A DNA stretch of 64,000 nt from Prinia subflava (GCF_021018805.1 NC_086253.1:14138735-14202734), one strand, 5' to 3'; counted from the first letter of the stretch, positions 38,960 to 51,810 are shown. Program-made: numbers and translations. The notes: generated by a model not told the origin, from the sequence alone.

Positions 38960-39600
38960 ATTGATCAGTGTAGAAAAATGTAAGTTAATGCACATGGAGA
39001 AAACCCTGACCAAACACACGTGAAATCCGATCCAACACCACTTCTCTGACTGATGCTAATTAGTAATAGGATCATGAGGTTATAATAGGTAATTTCATGG
39101 ATCTATCACCTCACTGATTAATAACAATCAAGTCATCTAAATAGTAGGACTCATTAGGAGAGGAGTACAGAACAAGGAGAGTAAATCTTGCTGAATAAAT
39201 CTGTGGTTTGCCCACATTTCAGGTATTATGCTTTATACTTGCTCACAGTTCTTAAAAAGTAGAAAAAAACAACCAACCCAAGAAGAACATAATGAAAAAT
39301 CACTTCTGTGTAAGGGATATCTAATTAGACTATGGGTCTTCAGCCTGGAGAATAAAAAAATGTGTGCAGTCATTACTGGTATGGGTGTTTGGGAAGTGAC
39401 TGTTTACTCTTTATTTCACTGCAAATGTTCAGGAGCAAAAAGAAACTGAACTAGATACAAAGAAGGTGGATCTCCATTCACTGAATGTGGAGTTGCCCCA
39501 GAGAAGCTGTATCTGCTTCAGAAAGCCTCCAAGCTAGTGACTCCTGGAAACTGCAGACAGGGAGGGCAGGACCATGTAGTGCTATCTGCTGTTCTCTAGA
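38960..39600 (+). mobile_element. Ancient CR1 LINE fragment, RT C-terminal half
   Basis: Diverged plus-strand CR1. The collinear blocks are AAAATGTAAGTTAATGCACATGG at about 38974-38997 (the 'leaving a short read of the thumb' region), TGGTTTGCCCACATTTCAGG at 39204-39223, and CAGCCTGGAGAATAAAA near 39340 (the block matching FSLEK). The order and spacing fit one old insertion with small indels. It has no octamer tail and no intact frame. Confidence 0.72.
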
Positions 39601-41179
39601 TCACCCATTTATCTCAAGTGCAGACACAAGAAGTTAGGCAAGCGAAAGTTTGGAGCCTCAGGCATTTTCATCAGATAAATAAAAGATCTCTATGCTATCC
39701 ACAAGAGAAATGAGTAAGTGTGCAAATTAGCAAAATACTAAGTATTTTGACTTTTTAGCCCTCAAGAGACCACAAAACATTCCTAAAAACAACCAGGCAA
39801 ACTTCCCTTCAGATACAGGACTATTTCTTCCCAACACAGCTCTTCATTTTATGCTGCTCAGCAAGTCCTAGCACTAAATGAGCCCCCAGTGTGCCTTCAC
39901 TCATACTTTAATAGGCTGTAGCTATGTTCTGTGACCAACCAAAGGCTGACAAACATCATGTCAAAGAAGGACCCTGACCCCCCCCCTTCCCAACTCTTCA
40001 AAATCCCACTCACAGATGAAATACTTTTAATCTTCAGTATCATCACTTGAGTCATTTCACCTGAGAAACACTCCCACCAGCTATGGTGCTGTTGGGAACT
40101 CCCCTCAGCTCTTGCAGTGCCCCTGCTTCCTAAGTCATTCTCTTAATTTTCAAAACCAAGTGTTTATCAAAATGTGACCAGCTACAGGAAAATCAAATTC
40201 ACTTTTCAAAACAGATTTAACAACACAGTAGCTAGAGTTAATACAGCAAAATATTTACAGACATTTGTCATGAATGGTGGTACAAGCGATTTTTGATCAC
40301 TAGATTGCATTAACCTCCTTTTAGTCCCACTGATTTTAAATCCAATTAAATAATTGCCTCTTCCTTGTATCTAGATAAAACTTTTGCGAGTCTAACAAGT
40401 GTCAATGTCTTGTGAACTGCTGCTGGCTTTATTTGTTTTGCTCCTTTAAAAATGAAATAGTGATAAAGAGGAACAAAAACTAAGTAATATTTGAATAATT
40501 AATTCATTAATATGTAGAGACAGCTTAAATTCATGAGTGTGTATATGCTGGCACTTCCAGAGGTCTTAGTGAAAATGACACTGTATCAGAAGTAATATCT
40601 CCCTAGACCCTTTGGAAAAACTTTCATTAATCTGCACAGAAGGAAAAGCCAAGATCATAGTTGAGTAGGAATAAATGACATTTCAATCTATGTAATATGA
40701 GGATATACAAAGCATAAACTGAGATAATTCAGCTGTGCACCAGTGTGTTCAAGTTTAGAATTTTGCCCCGAAATTCTCATTAAATTGAAATCCTTCTGAA
40801 ATGCCAAATATTATTTGGCAATAGAGAGAAGTGCCAATGAAAAGAACAAATAAACCCAGAAAAACTTTTAAGATTAATTGTTTAAGCAGGTGTGCAGGTT
40901 AGAGAAAATCACAAAGAAATTCCCTCTGAGAAAAGACATATATTCACCTCGTTACCTGCCTGGGTTTCTACATTCACACCTCTTAGGTCTTTGTTTTCCA
41001 TTAGCTAGTAAATGTGGTTATTTGTAGCCAGCCAAAGAAAAATATGAATTTAATCAAAAAGAATGTCTCTGAAAAGCCGGTTTGTGGTACTTCAAGCTCA
41101 TTTTGGGATTTATACCAAGATGTGGATCCCAGAAGCTGTGCTGAGAGCTTAGGAAAGGGAACACTTTGGCAATCTTTAC
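39601..41179. other. Single-copy DNA, nothing recognised
   Basis: No repeat, exon or regulatory block that I can support. A C9 run sits near 39979. Confidence 0.4.
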
Positions 41180-41261
41180 CTTCATGAGGAGCACCTCATT
41201 GTCAAGCCATGTGCATATTCCTCGAGCACTGCAATGTTCATAAAATTCATCAAACCTCCAA
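41180..41261 (-). other. Exon-like segment of unknown origin (minus strand, weak)
   Basis: On the minus strand this 82-base open segment is bounded by a CAG acceptor (AG at 41262-41263) and a strong AAG|GTAAAG donor (GT at 41178-41179). It encodes protein-like sequence that includes RFDEFYEHCSARGICTWLD. The frame remains open beyond both splice signals (41054-41317). I recognise no family. It could be a relic exon of a minus-strand gene or a coincidence. The coding-like frame at 42197-42799 lies upstream on the same strand. Confidence 0.2.
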
Positions 41262-41317
41262 CTGATGGTAAAATGACTGAATCCAAGGTTTAATGTAGAT
41301 GTCTTGCACATTTCCAT

Positions 41318-42196
41318 TGTATCATATTCACACTAAAAAGGTCACAAGCTGAACTTTGTAAAACACTGCAGATCCAGTGTGGTGACTCATCATACTGTTG
41401 GCTAATCATTTTTACATATGAATACACTGAGCTTCCCTCGACTGTGTTTTAATACAAGCCTTGGGATAACATCAGGTGGCACCATTTCAGACAAAATCAG
41501 CTGTAAAAAAAGGAGACAATAGACATTTATTCCCAGGACCCTATGGCTAAGCCATCATTCCATAAGGAACAAATAAACACTTTCTCAAGTTTATCTGCAA
41601 TCTATCAATCTGGAAATTTTAATCTATTAATATTTATTCTATTTTATCATATCAGCAAATTTTAAGCCTTAGTTGTCCATGGCCATGCCAGTTAAAATCT
41701 CTCATGTAGACTGGTCCAGGCAGACCCACAGCAACTCATAAGGAATGGGATTAGTGAAAAGGTGTTCATGAGAGCTTTTCCAATCATCTTATTTAAATTG
41801 CTAATTAATATGAATTTTCTGTGTTTCCCTAGCACTCATTACTGTGATGCCCAAACACCTGGATACAGACAATGCATTATAATGTGGCTAGTTATTGCAA
41901 AGTCTTTCTGTACAATCAGTTAAGTGGGGCAGCTTTTACCATATGATTCATTTTTAAATGATTTCTTATGGCTCAATATCAGAATCTCTTTATTCTCTGC
42001 AACTGACTTCTTTCTTTGGTTTGCAGTTGACTTAAATGAAACACCTGCAACCATTATGGATAACTATTCAAAAGCAAACTTAAAGTCAAAAGCCCTACAA
42101 AGTCAGAATGTAGTGAAAATTTTTCAGAGGACTGCAATAAAAATCACTTTTGCACAAGCCTTGTGATTCTATATTAGCTAAACCTGCAAGGTAAAA
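41318..42196. other. Single-copy DNA between two coding-like segments
   Basis: Would be an intron if the two minus-strand segments on either side belonged together. No independent evidence of this is visible. An 80-codon plus-strand frame (41924-42166) has no known domain. Confidence 0.35.
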
Positions 42197-42799
42197 TCAC
42201 AGTCCACATGACTCTCTGGTTATAGTATGAAAATGGTTACAACCTGAAGTCAATTCTGCAGAGATATCCAACAGATGAACCATTAAAAAAAAATGTTGCC
42301 TTCCATGAGGAGTCTTTCTACTGTCAACTCTATTTACTGTCACTGTAACATTATCCATCATGCTGTGGAAAGTGTCAGACATAAAAATAAAGTGGAAATC
42401 TATAAAACTGGTTTTGAGTCCGTAAAAAATGTCAATTTCGTGGCAGTCTTTATTAATCCTATTAACTGCAGTACTTTGGCATCCACATGATTTCATAAGA
42501 CTCATAATGCAAGTGGCGTTGAGATAAAAAAAACACACTGGAGTCCCATGTGTGCATATGCAGAGAACCTTAAAGAAACAACTCCATGGCTGATATCCAG
42601 TTATGTCAGTAATGTCAAAGGTGATGTGATTGAGAAGGTTGTGCAGTCCTATTAAGCTGGTTATCTTCTCTGTGATATCACCATGGGAAATTTTAGTGAT
42701 GTAGTTTAGAGAAGTAGCTTCATAGCTAACGTTGACTTGAAAAATATCCTTTCCCTCACCCATGGGCTGAGCTGTCACATTAAATGAACTGTGTCCCCT
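42197..42799 (-). other. Long unidentified open frame, possible exon or young pseudogene
   Basis: A minus-strand frame stays open for 201 codons, from just after a stop at 42800-42802 to the stop ending at 42197. The usual start would be a GTG at 42778; no ATG opens the frame, so if real it is more likely an exon than a complete gene. Four N-glycosylation sequons (one upstream of 42778, then NVS, NAT, NVT) and a cluster of cysteines suggest an extracellular domain. There is no membrane segment. A polypyrimidine tract with CAG lies just upstream near 42826 but would pass through the stop at 42800, and an AG at 42800-42801 is a weaker acceptor. No family was recognised. Alternatives are chance, a decayed retrocopy or an endogenous viral remnant. 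Confidence 0.22.
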
Positions 42800-43259
42800 C
42801 TATGTATCATGTCACATCTCTCTTCCTGGAGAAAGAAAAGAGCTAATCCAGCTAATCAAACATAGTTAAAAGAGCATTATTTGAAGTCTGTGAATCACCT
42901 TTTGAAATATTTTTCCTGCTATCAGAATCACTGTTATCGTTTTGCTTTATGGGTCACATTCAGATTTACAGATTTTTCCTAAATAATTTTGCTACATGCA
43001 TAAATGGCCTAGAGGGTATAAAATCAAACATCTTACAATTAGACATTTTGCAGGAAAAGAGAAAAAGATGCTTTCTTTCCAGTAATGTACTTAGCTCCAA
43101 GCATGTTTTTAGAGATGTAAAGATCACAATTGCCTCAAACACTGTTAAGATCACAGAAGGATTTTGTCTGCAGTAGCAAACTGTGCAAAAAAGCAACTAC
43201 TCATCCAAAACCACCAAAGCCCACCCCCCACAAAATGTGCCTGCTGGGTTCTGGGAATT
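42800..43259. other. Single-copy DNA left of the LTR
   Basis: Nothing recognised. Short frames on both strands look like chance. Confidence 0.4.
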
Positions 43260-43264
43260 TGTAC

Positions 43265-44093
43265 TATGAGAGACTGAAATGTTCATGGTTAGTGAAACAA
43301 TCAGCCATTTGATAAGGCCAGGTTTGCACACTCTCCCCCTGCCCAGCTGAGGGGAAGCAGGAGAGTTTTGGGGTCTGTGGTGGTGAAGCCTCTGGTCCAC
43401 ATAGCCCATTCCCAGAAGTTACAAGTTGGGTTTTGAGCCAGATAAGAAATAAACCATGCAGAGGCAGGATGGTGCTTTTTACCATGACAATTATGCCAGT
43501 TCTCCTTCCTTACACAACTGGCTCTGTTGTAAAACTCCTTCTTTCACTCCCTCTATTCCAGAAGGTCAAATTCACAAAGGACATTCACATTCATAGGTAG
43601 GTTTGAGGGTACTCTTCCCTCCTGATGGGGCATAACTGGCTCAACTACGCTGACATGTCATGTTTTAGAAGGTGCCATAAACCATCAAAGACTTCCAAAG
43701 CTCTCCCAGACTTGTTTCTGAGGCCTTCCACCAGTGCCAGATCCACCAGTGTTGCAAAAGACAGTGTAAACCTCTGCCCTCCAGGGGAGGTGCTTGGGTG
43801 TTCCCACTGTACCTGAACATGTATTAACCCACTGAACTCTATTTTGCAGGGCCCCAAGGAGCCAGGGTGAAGAGGACCAATGAGACTGTCTGGATTCTTG
43901 CAGTGGTGATTATCTTTCTACTTAATCTGTCTCTCTCTCACTCTCTTTCCCCCCTCTCTCTCCCCTCTTTTCTATTTCTTTCTATCTCTATCTCACATTA
44001 CTGTTAAATAAAATCCATACCATCGACTTCAGCATATGGTCTCATTTGCACCTTAATTCGGGTAGAAGTATCTTTAATAATCAGACCTTAACA
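43265..44093 (+). mobile_element. Avian ERV solo LTR with 5-bp target duplication
   Basis: An 829-bp LTR-like unit flanked by perfect TGTAC duplications (43260-43264 and 44094-44098). It ends in CA; the left end reads TATG where TG is expected, probably one point change. A polyadenylation signal AATAAA lies at 44007-44012, about 80 bases from the right end, after a long CT-rich tract (43926-43995). The sequence resembles a songbird LTR I remember, with many TG/CA pairs where that family has CpG, so it appears methylation-decayed and moderately old. No viral coding sequence adjoins it, so it is a solo LTR. It could still initiate or terminate transcription. Confidence 0.82.
43926..43995 (+). 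repeat. CT-rich polypyrimidine tract inside the LTR
   Basis: About 70 bases of CT/CCCT/CTAT units just before the LTR poly(A) signal. It belongs to the LTR family structure rather than being an independent microsatellite. Confidence 0.85.
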
Positions 44094-44098
44094 TGTAC

Positions 44099-45729
44099 AA
44101 TAAACTCAAAGTCTGACTGTGAACATTTTCTTCCCTTTGGGAACATTTTTTTCACATAAGGAACTTCATTTGTTTACACTGGGACACTACACATTCCAAA
44201 GGCAAGTGTCAGAAGAGAGCAGTCCAGCTGGAGCTACACATGAGATGACAGGTTGTGAACTGTGGTTTATTAATTAATTTTGGCAATGTGACCCAATAAG
44301 TGCAAAATAACAGTGATGTGAAATATGATACATAAAATGTGAGTAGCAGCAATTATTCCAACTGTGAATCTAATCTCACAGAAAGCAACAATAAGGGATG
44401 CTCAGCATCCCAGGACATGTCTGGTTAACCTCAGCTAACTAGATCAATCTTCTAATACTATCTGTTATGTTGGTGGGGAAGGATAAGCTCATCCAGAACA
44501 TTATTCTAGAGCAAAGTACTAATTTTTCTTATTTTTACTTATTCCTAAGGACTCTTTGTGTCTGTCTCTTTCTTGTTGCATACATTACAGGAGGATACTT
44601 AAACTTGGAAAAGTGCTTCTTGTAAGTACATATTATAGAGCTGTGGCTGAAAGTAAATTCCAGAACATAAATTAACCCTCATTACATAAGAATCTACATG
44701 TAGAATGTCAAGATAAAATATCTAGATTGGCAACAATGATGCAAAAGAGGATGTAAATGAGGCACATATTCAGTGGCCTTTTTTCTTTTTAATAGCAAAC
44801 AAATGCAAAAATCAATATCCAGTACTTTGCAAAGTTGGAAAATAAATATATCAGCACAGGGAAGAGGGCCAAGGGTCCAGGCTGGATGTTGTCACAAGCT
44901 GCCCGTGGCTCTCTGGGGCTGGTGCTACACTGACCCTGTCGATTCTGGGGGAAGAGGAGGGCACTGGGGAACCTGAGCCCAGAAAGGTATTCTGCAATGA
45001 CCAAAGGGCCAACCATGCAGACAAATTACATCAGGCTCTTTCCCCCAAGGAGCAGAGGATAATGTGTGGCTGGCTTTATTTAATGCTATAGAAGCAGCCT
45101 TTCTTGAAAAGACTGCAGCACAGCTGCATAACAGGATATCAATTCTCAACCCTGTGCCCGTGTCTATGTCTGTCTTCCCTCCTGCTTCAACATTGCTGTA
45201 TTCAGGTTGACAAACAACACAAAATAATAATAAAAAACAAGATACCTCACCTCAGTCCTGCCCTTGACACAGGCACATTTAGTTAGTACAGTGACTGAAT
45301 TATCCCCTTATCCATAATATATTCCTATTAATAACATTCTGCTCTGAATAACAAACAGCTTTATTTTATTGCCATGATTTCTGACTTTCTCACAGTCTTT
45401 AAAAATATGAACTAAAATATTTCACTCCAAGAGTGGTCAAAAAATATTACTACTTCAGTGCAATATTGAAGGTAGTAAATCTTTTCATATATGAAAATTA
45501 ATCTCTCTGCTTGTTTAGAGAAACACATATTGCAAAATAAAATCACAAATGTGATAAGAAAATCTCCACAACTGATACCCCTGCCTGCTTTCAGCTCATA
45601 ACAGAGATATCTGGTGCAACAAAATCTGCTGGTTTCATGCAAATATCAAGCAGTAAAAATGACTTTTTTGCTGGGATGCAGCACACCAGCAGAGGAGAGA
45701 GATTCTCTGTTACCAGCCTCCCAAAGGTA
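44099..45729. other. Single-copy DNA, no gene seen
   Basis: No transposon, exon or conserved-looking block recognised. Confidence 0.45.
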
Positions 45730-46484
45730 GCCCCACGTGAACCTTATGAAACAAGACCAAGTGCAAGATGCTGCACATGAGTCAGGATAATCCCAAGCAC
45801 AAAATCAGGCTGGGAAGAGAATGGATTGAGGGAAGCTCTGAGATTTGGGATAGGTATGGGTGGCTGAGGGGTTGGACATGACCAGCAGCATGCACTCATG
45901 GCCCAGAAGGCCATCTGTATCCTGGGCTGTATCAGTGACCAGCAGTGGAGGGAGACGATTCTGGCCCTCTACTCTGCCCTGCTGAGACCAGCCTGGAGTG
46001 CTGCATCCAGGTCTGAAGTCCTCAGTGCAGCAGGAACACTGTTGGAGTGAGTACACAGGAGGGCCATGAGGATGATCACTGGAACACCCCTCCAGGGAGG
46101 ACAGATTGAGAGACCTGGGGTGTTCAGTCTGGAGAAGAGAAGGCTTCAGGGAGACCCTATAGCACCCTATTCCAATATCCAAAGGGGTACTATGAGAGAA
46201 ATGGAGAGGGACTTTATACAAGGGTATGCAGGACAAGGAGGAATGGGTTTAAATTGAGAGCAGATTTATATTAGATATCAAGAAGAAGTTCTTTACTGTG
46301 AGGGTGATGAGACACTAGAATAGAGAAATATTGATGCTCCATCCCTGGAAGTGTTCAAGGCCAGGCTGGGTGGAGCTTTGAGCAACCTGTTCTAGTGAAA
46401 GCTGTCCATGAAGAGTGTGGGAACCAGATGATCTTTAAGGTTTCTCCCAATACAAAACAACCTACTTGTCTATGATTCTGTTAG
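45730..46484 (+). mobile_element. CR1 LINE, 3' portion
   Basis: Sense CR1 with RT C-terminal remnants: one frame still encodes FSLEKRRLQGD at about 46125-46160, and the block near 46345-46400 matches the end of the protein (GTTCAAGGCCAGGCTGG). The tail near 46420-46484 has GATGATCTTTAAGG and ends in TATGATTCTG. The 143-codon minus-strand open frame that covers this region is antisense to the element and not a gene. Confidence 0.92.
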
Positions 46485-49400
46485 ATGGTATATGTAGGGT
46501 GGATTCTGGGTATACTGACTTAATTTGTAGTGCTTGCTCAGTACAAACTTCAGAGAAAGACAATTCCAATCTAGCATCAACTCCATTGCCCTAATGGAGT
46601 GGAACTTTCTCTGAGGAGGCAAAGATTGTCTGGGCAAAGACTTTCTTGAAACTTAATCTGAGACAGTCAAGGCACATAAAGTCTCTAAGGTCTACAGTAA
46701 ATGTCAACACATTCAGCTTCAAGTGCAAGTTGCAAATCTTTCCATCTGCCTTCTCTAACAGGAACACAAAATAACATGCACACTTAAAGAAAGAGGGGGG
46801 AAAAAAGACTCATACTTTTCAGCCCACTTAGATCTAACTGAAGTACTTGGATGGTCTGACATTCATGGTGATAGAAACTTAGTGAAGACAGAGTAGTTGC
46901 AGTTCAGGGTGGGGCAGTGCTCCATGAGTCCACGGCCACACAACTGGCACCCTTGGACACCTTCCCAGGTGGCTGGAGATAACTTCTGCCCTGAGAAGCC
47001 CTTATGCACTGGGCAGATTTCCTTCCCTGAGGCAGGACAGAGCTAAAAGTCAAGCCCAAAAAATAATGTTTTTGGAGGAACCAGTCATCTTGAGGCTTAT
47101 CACATTCTAAAAACCCTAGAAATTATTTTCCTAGTTCTCTCCTCATCCTAATTGGCTTGGATGATAGAATTAACTTCTTGGGCAAGCGAAGGTAACAAAT
47201 TCTAGGAGTAACAGACATTATCTACTGTATTCCTGGCAATCACCTCTTAGAATGGGATTTTCTCTGAGTGAGCTCATGCAGCTCCAAACAGAAGATAAAT
47301 CTATGCAAGCAAATGCCAAACCACAACCCCATACATACACACACCTTGCCCAATTTGCAGTTCTTTAATCAGGGTGCCAAGGAACATACAGTCCTTTATG
47401 GAAAAAAAAACAACGACACTATGTAGCTTTCAGAGAAGGCAGCAGGGAGAGGGACATGGCAGCCTCAAAGTCCCTTCTCCTGAGTCACCAGCTGTCTGTC
47501 CCACAGCATATTCTTGGCTTTGCTGTTCTGGTACACAGGAACGACCCCAGTTTCAATATCTTACAGCAGCAGACCAGTTAAGCTGGACCTCATAAATTCT
47601 CCTACACCCTTGAGAAGGGGGATTGAAAAAATTGCATATTATGCAATCTAAATAAAAGTACTAATTTTTTGTTAATTTGAAACTTACCATTGGGAAAGGA
47701 AATAAAAATGAAGAAAGCAAAGCAAGCCATCACAGAAAGTATTTCACCGTCATGGGCAGTTGAGCTTAAGGCTATGCATGCTTTCACTGGTTTGGTATGT
47801 TCTGAAGAGGTGAGACGTTTGCAAATTTGTTCTGCTCACCGTGTGACCCAGTGCAGGATGCTCCACCCTGCCTCACAGCAATGCAGAGCAGCCTTGCCAA
47901 GACTGATGCTCAGATTCCCTCACTAGGTCCTCCAGGACTGGGAGTACAACACAGCTGCCCCATTTCTCTCCTCTGTAGGCTGTCAGTACCATGAAAAAGT
48001 GTTTTGGAGCTTTGTTTCTCTTTTTTTCTCCTTTTTCTCTGTATTCTGAGTTACTTCTCATTCTTTCTTAGGGGATATATAAATCCAGTCTTAATGGTTT
48101 ATTCCTCAAGCACAAGGGGCTACCAGATAAAATAACACAAATTAAGGAACATAGGCCAAATATCTGTCCCAATACTCAAAGTGAGTTTCACCATAGACTG
48201 CTAAGGGATTCGGACTTGGCCCTATTTCTGCAGATATGGAAAACATTAGTGAAGCTTTAGAACATGCCTGAGGCTCTGTCTTAACCTCTGCTGAGCAGCT
48301 ATAGGAAAAATGTAGGAAACATAAATTTCTCCTCTGCTTGTGAGCCAGGGCAGGAGACTTGTCCAATGAGCCATCTGTGACAGCACATTTTAAAGGTGTT
48401 GCACATCTTTCCAGCTATCACAAGACATGAGTGCAGCCCCCAGCAGCAAGAAGGGAAAGGTGGGCTCCTTGTGGAGGAGCAGAGCACACCCCATAAGGGT
48501 TGGTTGCCAAGACACACAGCCTTGGTGGAAGCTGACAATATCTCTAAGGCACAGGAAACATTAGGCTGTGCTCTTGTTCTGCTCTGCTGTACAAGCTAAG
48601 CAGTTGAGCTCGTACTTCATAATTAACAGAGGTGATTTATTCTCTCATTATCATCACAGAAGCTTAATCAAGAGAAAGGTCATAAAGAAAGTCCAAACTT
48701 CTGCACATTGTAAAAGTCTGGCTTCGGTATTCTGCTCCATACTGGGAGTAGAGCTTCTTTTCTCCATGATCTGAGCAGAAATGGACAGTTCAAAGGAGAC
48801 AGTCTACTGAACTTCATTTGTCCTTTGCCTTCTCTCACAAAAACTGGGAACATATGTCAAATCAAGAAACCACAGCAGTGTCCAGGATCATGGTTTGCAT
48901 TTTTCTGGAAAAATAGAACAGATGGAAGGCCAAATAACCACATTTATTTTCTTTTTCTGATTTTCTGTCGTGGGTGTGTAAGAGGTTAAGCATTATCTTC
49001 CTTCTGTTGTTTGCTAGTTCAAGTTTAAGGAGTTTGATGTGATATTATTCTCATAGAATTGTGCATGAAACTGAACACCCAGCTGAGGAATAGGAAGAAG
49101 AAACACTGCAGACTGTTTGTGCATGTAACTGCAGTAACTGCAAGAGTTAAAAGAGGATGAGAATTACAGTGGTGTAATGCAATTTTGCTATGGTAGGGAG
49201 GTTAAAATCTCTCCATATGGTTTGGTCTTATTTTAGAGAGTGATGCATATAGACATTGTAATTTCATACACAAGTGAAAAGGGTGATTTCTGCATAACAA
49301 TATGTCACTTCCCTCTATTCCGGGCTGTTCTGTATTCTGACCATTCTGACATGACCTTTCTGGTGGTGAAAGCAAGCAGCTCCCTGATAGCACATGTGAA

Positions 49401-51639
49401 GGGTTTAGCTGTGCTTGGTGTTCAGTATAAAGATCCAGGCGTGTCATTTTGCCATGGCAAATTTAGAGAGAAAGAATGGATTAGTCATGGCAAAAATGCT
49501 AAATATAGATGAAACTCAGCAAAAGCAATGGGCTTGTTTCCCTATGGCTCTGTGAGGCTCATGTCATTCTGTTTCTCACAGAGGGTTTTGCTGATTACTA
49601 GTTTTCTGTGGGTTTTGCTTTTAAACATGAGGGTAGGTAAGATTTTGATGGATGAGACAGTGCAGGATCTGAAGGTGAGCAAAGAGCACCATAAGATTAG
49701 TGACTTTCTGTAAAGATAAAAGACACCATTCATATCCATGGTGTCTCAAAATTCTATTCAGGAACCAGAAGGCTTTGTGATGGCAAAGACACTCAAAAGC
49801 TTAGAAATGAGGTTTAAGGTGAGCAAGAGCACATGGCTTTGGGCAAATAGTCACAAGAGTGTGAAAAATAAGTATCATGGACCCTGTTCCTCACAAGCAT
49901 TTCCAGCAAATAAGCAGTCTACTCTTCAAAAATGTTACATAGAACAGAAAGGGAAAATTAGAAGGAACATTTTAAAGGAGAATAACAGAGTAAAAAATGA
50001 ATGCTTCTAGTTCAAAGCAATAATTAGTCAGAAATAACTCCAGGTACATGAGGACCACAGTAAGGGATTTACAGCATGGTACCTATGACCTGGCATGGCC
50101 CAAGACCTGAGCAACCACAATTACCTTTGCCTGATATGAGGGAGGAGCTCTGTTCAACTTGGGAGAAGGTCAAGACTCTCCAAGGCAAGCAAATTCACTG
50201 GACTCGGTGAAACCATCAAATTTAGAATTGGGAATAGGGACAAGGCTTCCATATTCCTGTTAGGAAGTTTCCTTTCTATTTGGGAATTCCATGCACAAAA
50301 AAAAAACCCAAAAAAACAAAACAACAAAAAACTTCATGAAAATTATGGAGTTATGTTGCTTAATTTTGCATCAGGAAATTACAGCAAAATGCTAAATACT
50401 TGTGAAACTTTCATGCTCAGCACTTCTACTTGTCTTCTTTTGGCTTTGGATGTTTTTCTACAGACAACTCTGATTTTTAGGTTGAGATTTTAAACACACA
50501 GAAGTGTGGAAATTCTAGGTTGTTGTTACCAAGCAACTGAAATTACATATACCAATTAACAGCCACAGGGGGTAATACCAATTCTTATGTGAGGAGTCTC
50601 CATCCTAGCTAATATTCTTATTATTATTATTATTTTCTTGAGGTTTTTTATGTTTATGTGAATAGGAAAAAATATGCAAATAATGATACTTTTCTAAACC
50701 AAAATTCTTTCAATTAAATTACAACTTTTTATTGCAGATTTTTTTACTTTACTTGCTATATTATCCTTGATTTTGGACCTTGCAGATAATAGTAATTTTC
50801 CCCCTAAACTGTAAATCTAAACATAAGAAAATATTTATCTTGAATATTAAACAATGAGATAATTTATATTCTAATTACCTGTGGTTTAGTTCTGCACATC
50901 TTATTGAAGGACTTGTGTAGGACTGAAACTTTGTTACCTTTGGCTCCTCCTTAGAACAAACTCATATATAAGAACCAACATTGGGCTGATTAATTTGTTT
51001 CATAGTGGTTGTCATCCATTCATCATCCTGCACATAGAACTGGTAGACAGCTATGATTAAAAAAAATTACTCCTATCTCAATTTTTTTTTTTTTGACAAA
51101 GAAACAAGAACAGCACTTGTCTTACTAAATCAGCTCTGGAAGAGCATGTCCTTCTCCACTGACCATAAAAGGATTTGGCTGACAGGCTGGGACCAGAAAC
51201 CTAATTTTTATCAACTAAATTTAGGTGAGATTAATTCCTTTTTATAAGAATGATGCCCTACATACTTTTCCACCATTAAAAGCCAGGTCTGCTTGAAAGT
51301 GACCTCTGGGGCTGGCCTCTCCTTGCAGCCTCAGGAGAGCTGATGGGCTTTAAAAAAAGACAAAGCCCACAGACATTATGAGACTCCACAAGTGGGCATT
51401 TGAAGTTCCCATTACTTGTTCTATAAAATGAGAAGAGGAAAAAAAAGTTTAATTTTCAGGACATTTAAGCTAACAACATGGTAACGAGAGGCATCACAGA
51501 AGGCGTGTGCTGGTGAGGATGTGACACACTAAGGGTCACTTCAAGGGGTGTGACACCCCCACACAGGGCCTGGCAGGTGCATCAGCAGCTGGTACTGCTT
51601 CGTTCTGTCTGTGCAGAGACACTGCATTGCAAGGGGGGT
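46485..51639. other. Single-copy DNA, no gene seen
   Basis: Only simple tracts: an A/AAAC-rich run near 50299-50331 and a TTA run at 50618-50635. The largest frames (for example 49240-49512 and 49738-50010, both plus) have no recognisable domain. Confidence 0.45.
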
Positions 51640-51810
51640 ACAGGCCACAACTGAGCAATTAAAGATGCTGAGGACTGCGGGCTTTGCTGTAATAGATTTG
51701 AGCTTTCCGCTGTCATAACTGAGGGAGAAAAATGGGCTTTTAAATAGGGATCAGTGATGAATAATAAATGTTAACATTTCAAAGAAAATTATTAATCAGT
51801 CAGAGGAAGC
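51640..51810. promoter_or_regulatory. Possible conserved non-coding element
   Basis: A non-repetitive block with retained CpGs (51679, 51708 and 51810), several TAAT/ATTA cores (near 51765 and 51790-51794) and no open frame. Weaker than the 34 kb candidate. Confidence 0.25.

Noticed and set aside
45805..46236. 143-codon minus-strand open frame
   Set aside because: It is antisense to a CR1 LINE and has no independent support.
47140..47230. Faint resemblance to an ancient CR1 segment
   Set aside because: Only a few scattered matching words; cannot be separated from chance by eye.
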